A stretch of 8,499 nucleotides of DNA from an uncultured Prevotellaceae bacterium. GTDB taxonomy: Bacteria > Bacteroidota > Bacteroidia > Bacteroidales > Bacteroidaceae. Location of the stretch: contig CACYKX010000136.1 of assembly GCA_902775075.1 (NCBI GenBank), forward strand, positions 1 to 8,499. Direction: 5' to 3'. Below, piece by piece: positions 5,995 through 8,499 of the stretch. A program made the position numbers and the translations under genes. The first letter of the stretch is position 1, and the number at the start of each line of letters is the position of its first letter. The notes below the pieces were generated by a model. That model was not told the DNA's origin and ran no database searches. It was given only the letters and a program-made list of their open reading frames with translations.

Positions 5995-7215
5995 TCATAA
6001 TATATTTACGAGTTCGTTGACGATATCCCGAGCCACTTCCGTTTTGGGTTTCTTGTCGAAGTTTTTCTTTCCCTGAGCCGAGATGATACAAATCTTATTC
6101 TCGTCACTTCCGAAAGTAGTACCCTTATTTCTCGTTGAATTCAAAACGATAAAATCAGCGTTTTTCTTTTTCAGTTTCTTTTCAGCATTAGCCTCCTCAT
6201 TATTTGTTTCCAGAGCAAAGGCAACGATTCGTTGATTATCCCTCTTCATTCCGCCGAGAGCCGCAGCGATATCATGCGTCGGTTGCAAACGGATGACGAG
6301 ATCATCCTTCTCACGTTTTATTTTCTCCTTAGCGACAGTCTCCGGTTTAAAGTCAGCCACAGCCGCACACAAGATAGCGACATCAGAAATAGAGAAAGCA
6401 TCGATAGCTGCGTGATACATCTCCTCACAACTCTCGACATCGATACGCTTTATCCCTTCAGAACATGTGCGATTCACAGGACCGCTAATCAAGGTAACCT
6501 CAGCCCCCCGGCGAAAACATTCCTCAGCCAAGGCAAACCCCATCTTACCAGAAGAATAATTACCTATAAATCTTACAGGGTCGATTTTTTCATAAGTAGG
6601 GCCAGCCGTTAACATCACCTTCTTACCCTTTAGATCTAAAGGAAGTTTCTGCGAATAGCAATCATTTTCCTGATCATCGAAAAAGCGGTCGAGTACATCG
6701 ACGATAACCTCAGGTTCCTCCATACGGCCTTTTCCCTCCAGTCCACTTGCCAGGAAGCCACTTTCAGCCTCGATGATATGATTGCCAAACTTCTGTAAAG
6801 TTCTGATATTCTGTAGGGTAGAGGGGTGCTTATACATGTCGAGATCCATAGCCGGAGCTATAAATACAGGAGCCTTCATGCTCAAGTAAGTTGTGATAAG
6901 CATATTGTCAGCAATACCGTTTGCCATCTTACCCAAACTACTTGCCGTACAAGGAGCTATCAGCATAGCATCAGCCCAAAGTCCCAAGTCGACATGACTA
7001 TTCCAAGTGCCATCCCGCTGCGAGAAGAATTCGCTCACCACAGGCTTATGCGTAAGAGCAGAAAGCGTGATAGGCGTAATAAACTCCTTACCGGCAGGCG
7101 TTATCACCACCTGAACTTCAGCACCTTTCTTAATAAGACCACGGATAATAAGGCAAGCTTTATAAGCTGCGATACTACCCGTGATACCCAATACTATTTT
7201 TTTTCCTTGTAACAT
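5995..7215 (-). CDS. coaBC: Bifunctional CoaBC (PPC decarboxylase / PPC synthetase)
   Basis: Cytoplasmic enzyme of coenzyme A synthesis: CoaB joins cysteine to 4'-phosphopantothenate and CoaC (flavoprotein) decarboxylates the product to 4'-phosphopantetheine. The 406-aa length is normal. CoaC (1-180) shows the flavin-binding GITGSIAAYK (10-19), catalytic His74 in SHVDLG, PAMDLDMY (121-128) and the substrate clamp LASGLEGKGRMEEP (155-168). CoaB (about 195-406) shows TAGPTYEKIDPVRFIGNYSS (203-222) followed by GKMG, AAVADFKP (284-291), KIKREKD (298-304) and VLNSTRNKGTTFGSDENK (357-374). Relative to E. coli CoaBC, Asn125 is replaced by Asp124 and the active-site Cys158 by Ser157; these may be lineage-specific. 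The ATG overlaps the exonuclease stop by one base (TAATG), a coupling signal. The gene is normally essential. Confidence 0.95.
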   Translation of the reverse strand: MLQGKKIVLGITGSIAAYKACLIIRGLIKKGAEVQVVITPAGKEFITPITLSALTHKPVVSEFFSQRDGTWNSHVDLGLWADAMLIAPCTASSLGKMANGIADNMLITTYLSMKAPVFIAPAMDLDMYKHPSTLQNIRTLQKFGNHIIEAESGFLASGLEGKGRMEEPEVIVDVLDRFFDDQENDCYSQKLPLDLKGKKVMLTAGPTYEKIDPVRFIGNYSSGKMGFALAEECFRRGAEVTLISGPVNRTCSEGIKRIDVESCEEMYHAAIDAFSISDVAILCAAVADFKPETVAKEKIKREKDDLVIRLQPTHDIAAALGGMKRDNQRIVAFALETNNEEANAEKKLKKKNADFIVLNSTRNKGTTFGSDENKICIISAQGKKNFDKKPKTEVARDIVNELVNIL

Positions 7216-8066
7216 TATCTGTTGAATTCTCTCAGTCTGATTCTAGTGAGAACCTGTTTCGTATTAAACGTAAAGTCGCTAGACAACACCCAAGTGAAAT
7301 AACCCGGATCACGACGTAGCACCTCACTAACATCCCATCCTTTGTATTTTCCGAAGTTGAACACCTCATGCTGGCGAGGTTTTCCATCCTTGTCGAGCAA
7401 CACCTCACCTTGGCCATTCTTCATATCTTCGTAAACGATTCTTCCTGCAAAATCCACATTATTATTTTGCTTACAGAATTCAGCCAACTCATCCATGTCA
7501 TTATTCAGCACGCGGTCTTCCTCCTCCTGTACGCCAGGAGCATACTTGTCGAGTTCACCTTTCAGCACAGCATAAGTAGCTTCCGCATCCTGATCGGCAC
7601 GGTGCGCCTCAAAGTCATCCTCCATCTTATGGCCCGTATAGAATTTATAAGCCGCAGCCAGATTACGACGTTCCATCTTATGGAAGATTGTCTGTGCATC
7701 GATCAAGCGACATTTAGAGAAGTCGAAATCCACCTGTGCGCGGAGGAATTCCTCACAAAGCATAGGAATATCGAAACGGTTAGAGTTGAATCCTGCGAAG
7801 TCGCAGCCCTTGAACTCCTCAGCCAATTTCGGCGCGAGCTGCTTAAAGGTAGGTTCATTCTTCACCTTCTCATTGTCAATACCCGTAAGTTCTACCACCA
7901 CCTGTGGTATTTCCTTTTCAGGATTAACCAATAAGTTGCCGCGTTTCTCTGTGCCATCAGGCATAGCCTTAATATATGATATCTGAATAATTCTATCATT
8001 CACGAGGTCGAGACCCGTAGTCTCGAGATCGAAAATGACCAATGGTTTTGTTAAATGAAGTTCCAC
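7215..8066 (-). CDS. DEDDh 3'-5' exonuclease with ExoX-like C-terminal domain
   Basis: DnaQ-superfamily exonuclease, 283 aa, probably acting on DNA 3' ends in repair or replication. Catalytic residues are all present: Asp13 and Glu15 in FDLETTG, Asp99 in NSNRFDIPML, His155 and Asp160 in AHRADQDAEAT. Residues about 235-277 (FNFGKYKGWDVSEVL through DPGYFTWVLSSDF) resemble the C-terminal module of ExoX-like exonucleases, so this is not simply the polymerase III epsilon subunit. The start is GTG: no ATG lies in frame between the dnaN stop and this codon, and the next Met (35) would delete the Asp-Glu motif. The upstream stretch is A-rich (AAAAAGATAATAGATAAA) instead of Shine-Dalgarno-like. It lies 37 nt after dnaN and overlaps coaBC by one base. 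No clear beta-clamp-binding motif was found. Confidence 0.9.
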   Translation of the reverse strand: MELHLTKPLVIFDLETTGLDLVNDRIIQISYIKAMPDGTEKRGNLLVNPEKEIPQVVVELTGIDNEKVKNEPTFKQLAPKLAEEFKGCDFAGFNSNRFDIPMLCEEFLRAQVDFDFSKCRLIDAQTIFHKMERRNLAAAYKFYTGHKMEDDFEAHRADQDAEATYAVLKGELDKYAPGVQEEEDRVLNNDMDELAEFCKQNNNVDFAGRIVYEDMKNGQGEVLLDKDGKPRQHEVFNFGKYKGWDVSEVLRRDPGYFTWVLSSDFTFNTKQVLTRIRLREFNR

Positions 8067-8103
8067 TTTATCTATTATCTTTTTATATTCCCAGTTATTT
8101 ATA

Positions 8104-8499
8104 TTAGTCGTTCAAAAGCATAGGCATGATCAGCATCAGCACATCCTCGTTCTCAGGTTGAGTACAAGGGATGATGATACCTGCACGACTAGGGTCAGCA
8201 AGTTGAAGTTCAACCTCATCGCTATTCAAGTTGCTCAATATTTCCTGCAGACTGCTACCCTTGAAGCCGATGCTCATTGCATTACCCGTATATTCGCAGC
8301 TCAACTGCTCCTTAGCAGAAGTAGCGAAGTCGACATCCTCAGAAGTAAGTTCCAGTTTGCTCTTCTCTAGGCGGAATCTGATCAACTGACTACTCTCGCT
8401 AGCGAAAGGCAAAACGTGGCGTAGTGCGCCCAACAAGCTACGACGATCGATGGTAACCTTGTTAGGATTATCCTGTGGGATAACAGAATTATAGTTAGG
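8104..8499 (-). CDS. dnaN: DNA polymerase III beta subunit (sliding clamp), C-terminal part
   Basis: Only the last 131 residues are present; the coding frame runs off the right edge. Visible stretches are PNYNSVIPQDNP, which matches the FPxYxxVIP segment of beta clamps, then DRRSLLGALRHVLPFASE, FKGSSLQEILSNLNSDEVEL and the C-terminal end LMLIMPMLLND, where MPM is the family hallmark near the partner-binding pocket. This is domain 3 of the three-domain clamp, which encircles DNA as a dimer and tethers polymerases and repair proteins. An internal TTG at 8434-8436 should not be taken as the start, since the conserved clamp sequence continues upstream of it to the window edge. It is the first visible gene of the operon, so the operon promoter probably lies outside the window. 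Confidence 0.95.
   Translation of the reverse strand, partial: PNYNSVIPQDNPNKVTIDRRSLLGALRHVLPFASESSQLIRFRLEKSKLELTSEDVDFATSAKEQLSCEYTGNAMSIGFKGSSLQEILSNLNSDEVELQLADPSRAGIIIPCTQPENEDVLMLIMPMLLND

Noticed and set aside
6826..7212. 128-codon + strand frame opposite coaBC
   Set aside because: Antisense to conserved CoaC motifs, with no recognisable family and a composition expected of reverse-strand reading.
7368..7934. Long (188-codon) + strand reading frame opposite the exonuclease gene
   Set aside because: It lies wholly antisense to a gene with all catalytic motifs, and its composition (Ile/Leu/His-rich without domain order) is typical of a shadow frame.
8104..8436. Separate 110-aa protein starting at the TTG at 8434-8436
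   Set aside because: The frame stays open to the window edge and the upstream residues (PNYNSVIPQ) are conserved beta-clamp sequence, so it is the tail of dnaN.

Overview
The window looks like chromosomal or chromid DNA of a Bacteroidales bacterium, most likely a Prevotella-like organism. Evidence is the AT-rich sequence, a Bacteroidetes-type promoter (TTTG, then TAnnTTTG), A-rich rather than Shine-Dalgarno-type start regions, and a PorD/DUF4835 gene lying between coaBC and recN. The genus is inferred from gene content and protein style; no search was run.

Left part (1-1549, + strand): a very AT-rich gene-free stretch of about 360 bases carries three 19-bp iteron copies, extra TATCA cores, a perfect 10-bp inverted repeat and a separate 14-bp direct repeat. 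It leads through a promoter into a 396-aa replication initiator of the Rep_3/RepB type. Together these have the layout of an iteron-controlled replication origin. No integrase, transposase, relaxase or partition gene is visible, so the data do not say whether this is a live secondary-chromosome origin, an integrated plasmid origin or a relic.

Middle (1550-1690): a convergent intergenic gap with a strong 12-bp-stem hairpin, probably ending transcription from the rep side and perhaps from both sides.

Right part (1691-8499, all - strand, read right to left): a compact run that is probably one operon. It contains dnaN (sliding clamp, cut by the window edge), a DEDDh 3'-5' exonuclease with an ExoX-like C-terminal module (GTG start), coaBC (coenzyme A synthesis), porD (type IX secretion-associated DUF4835 protein), recN (SMC-like repair ATPase) and an exported TPR protein with a trypsin-like domain. 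Gaps run from an 8-nt overlap to 71 nt, and three of the junctions overlap or nearly touch, which suggests translational coupling. The genes join DNA replication and repair (dnaN, exonuclease, recN) with cofactor synthesis and two exported proteins.

The items most worth a second look are the iteron/Rep module directly beside a dnaN-recN housekeeping operon, the trypsin-like domain that has lost two of its three catalytic residues, and the CoaC half of CoaBC, which differs at two positions normally treated as catalytic. No CRISPR array, RNA gene, insertion sequence or obvious defence system was seen.
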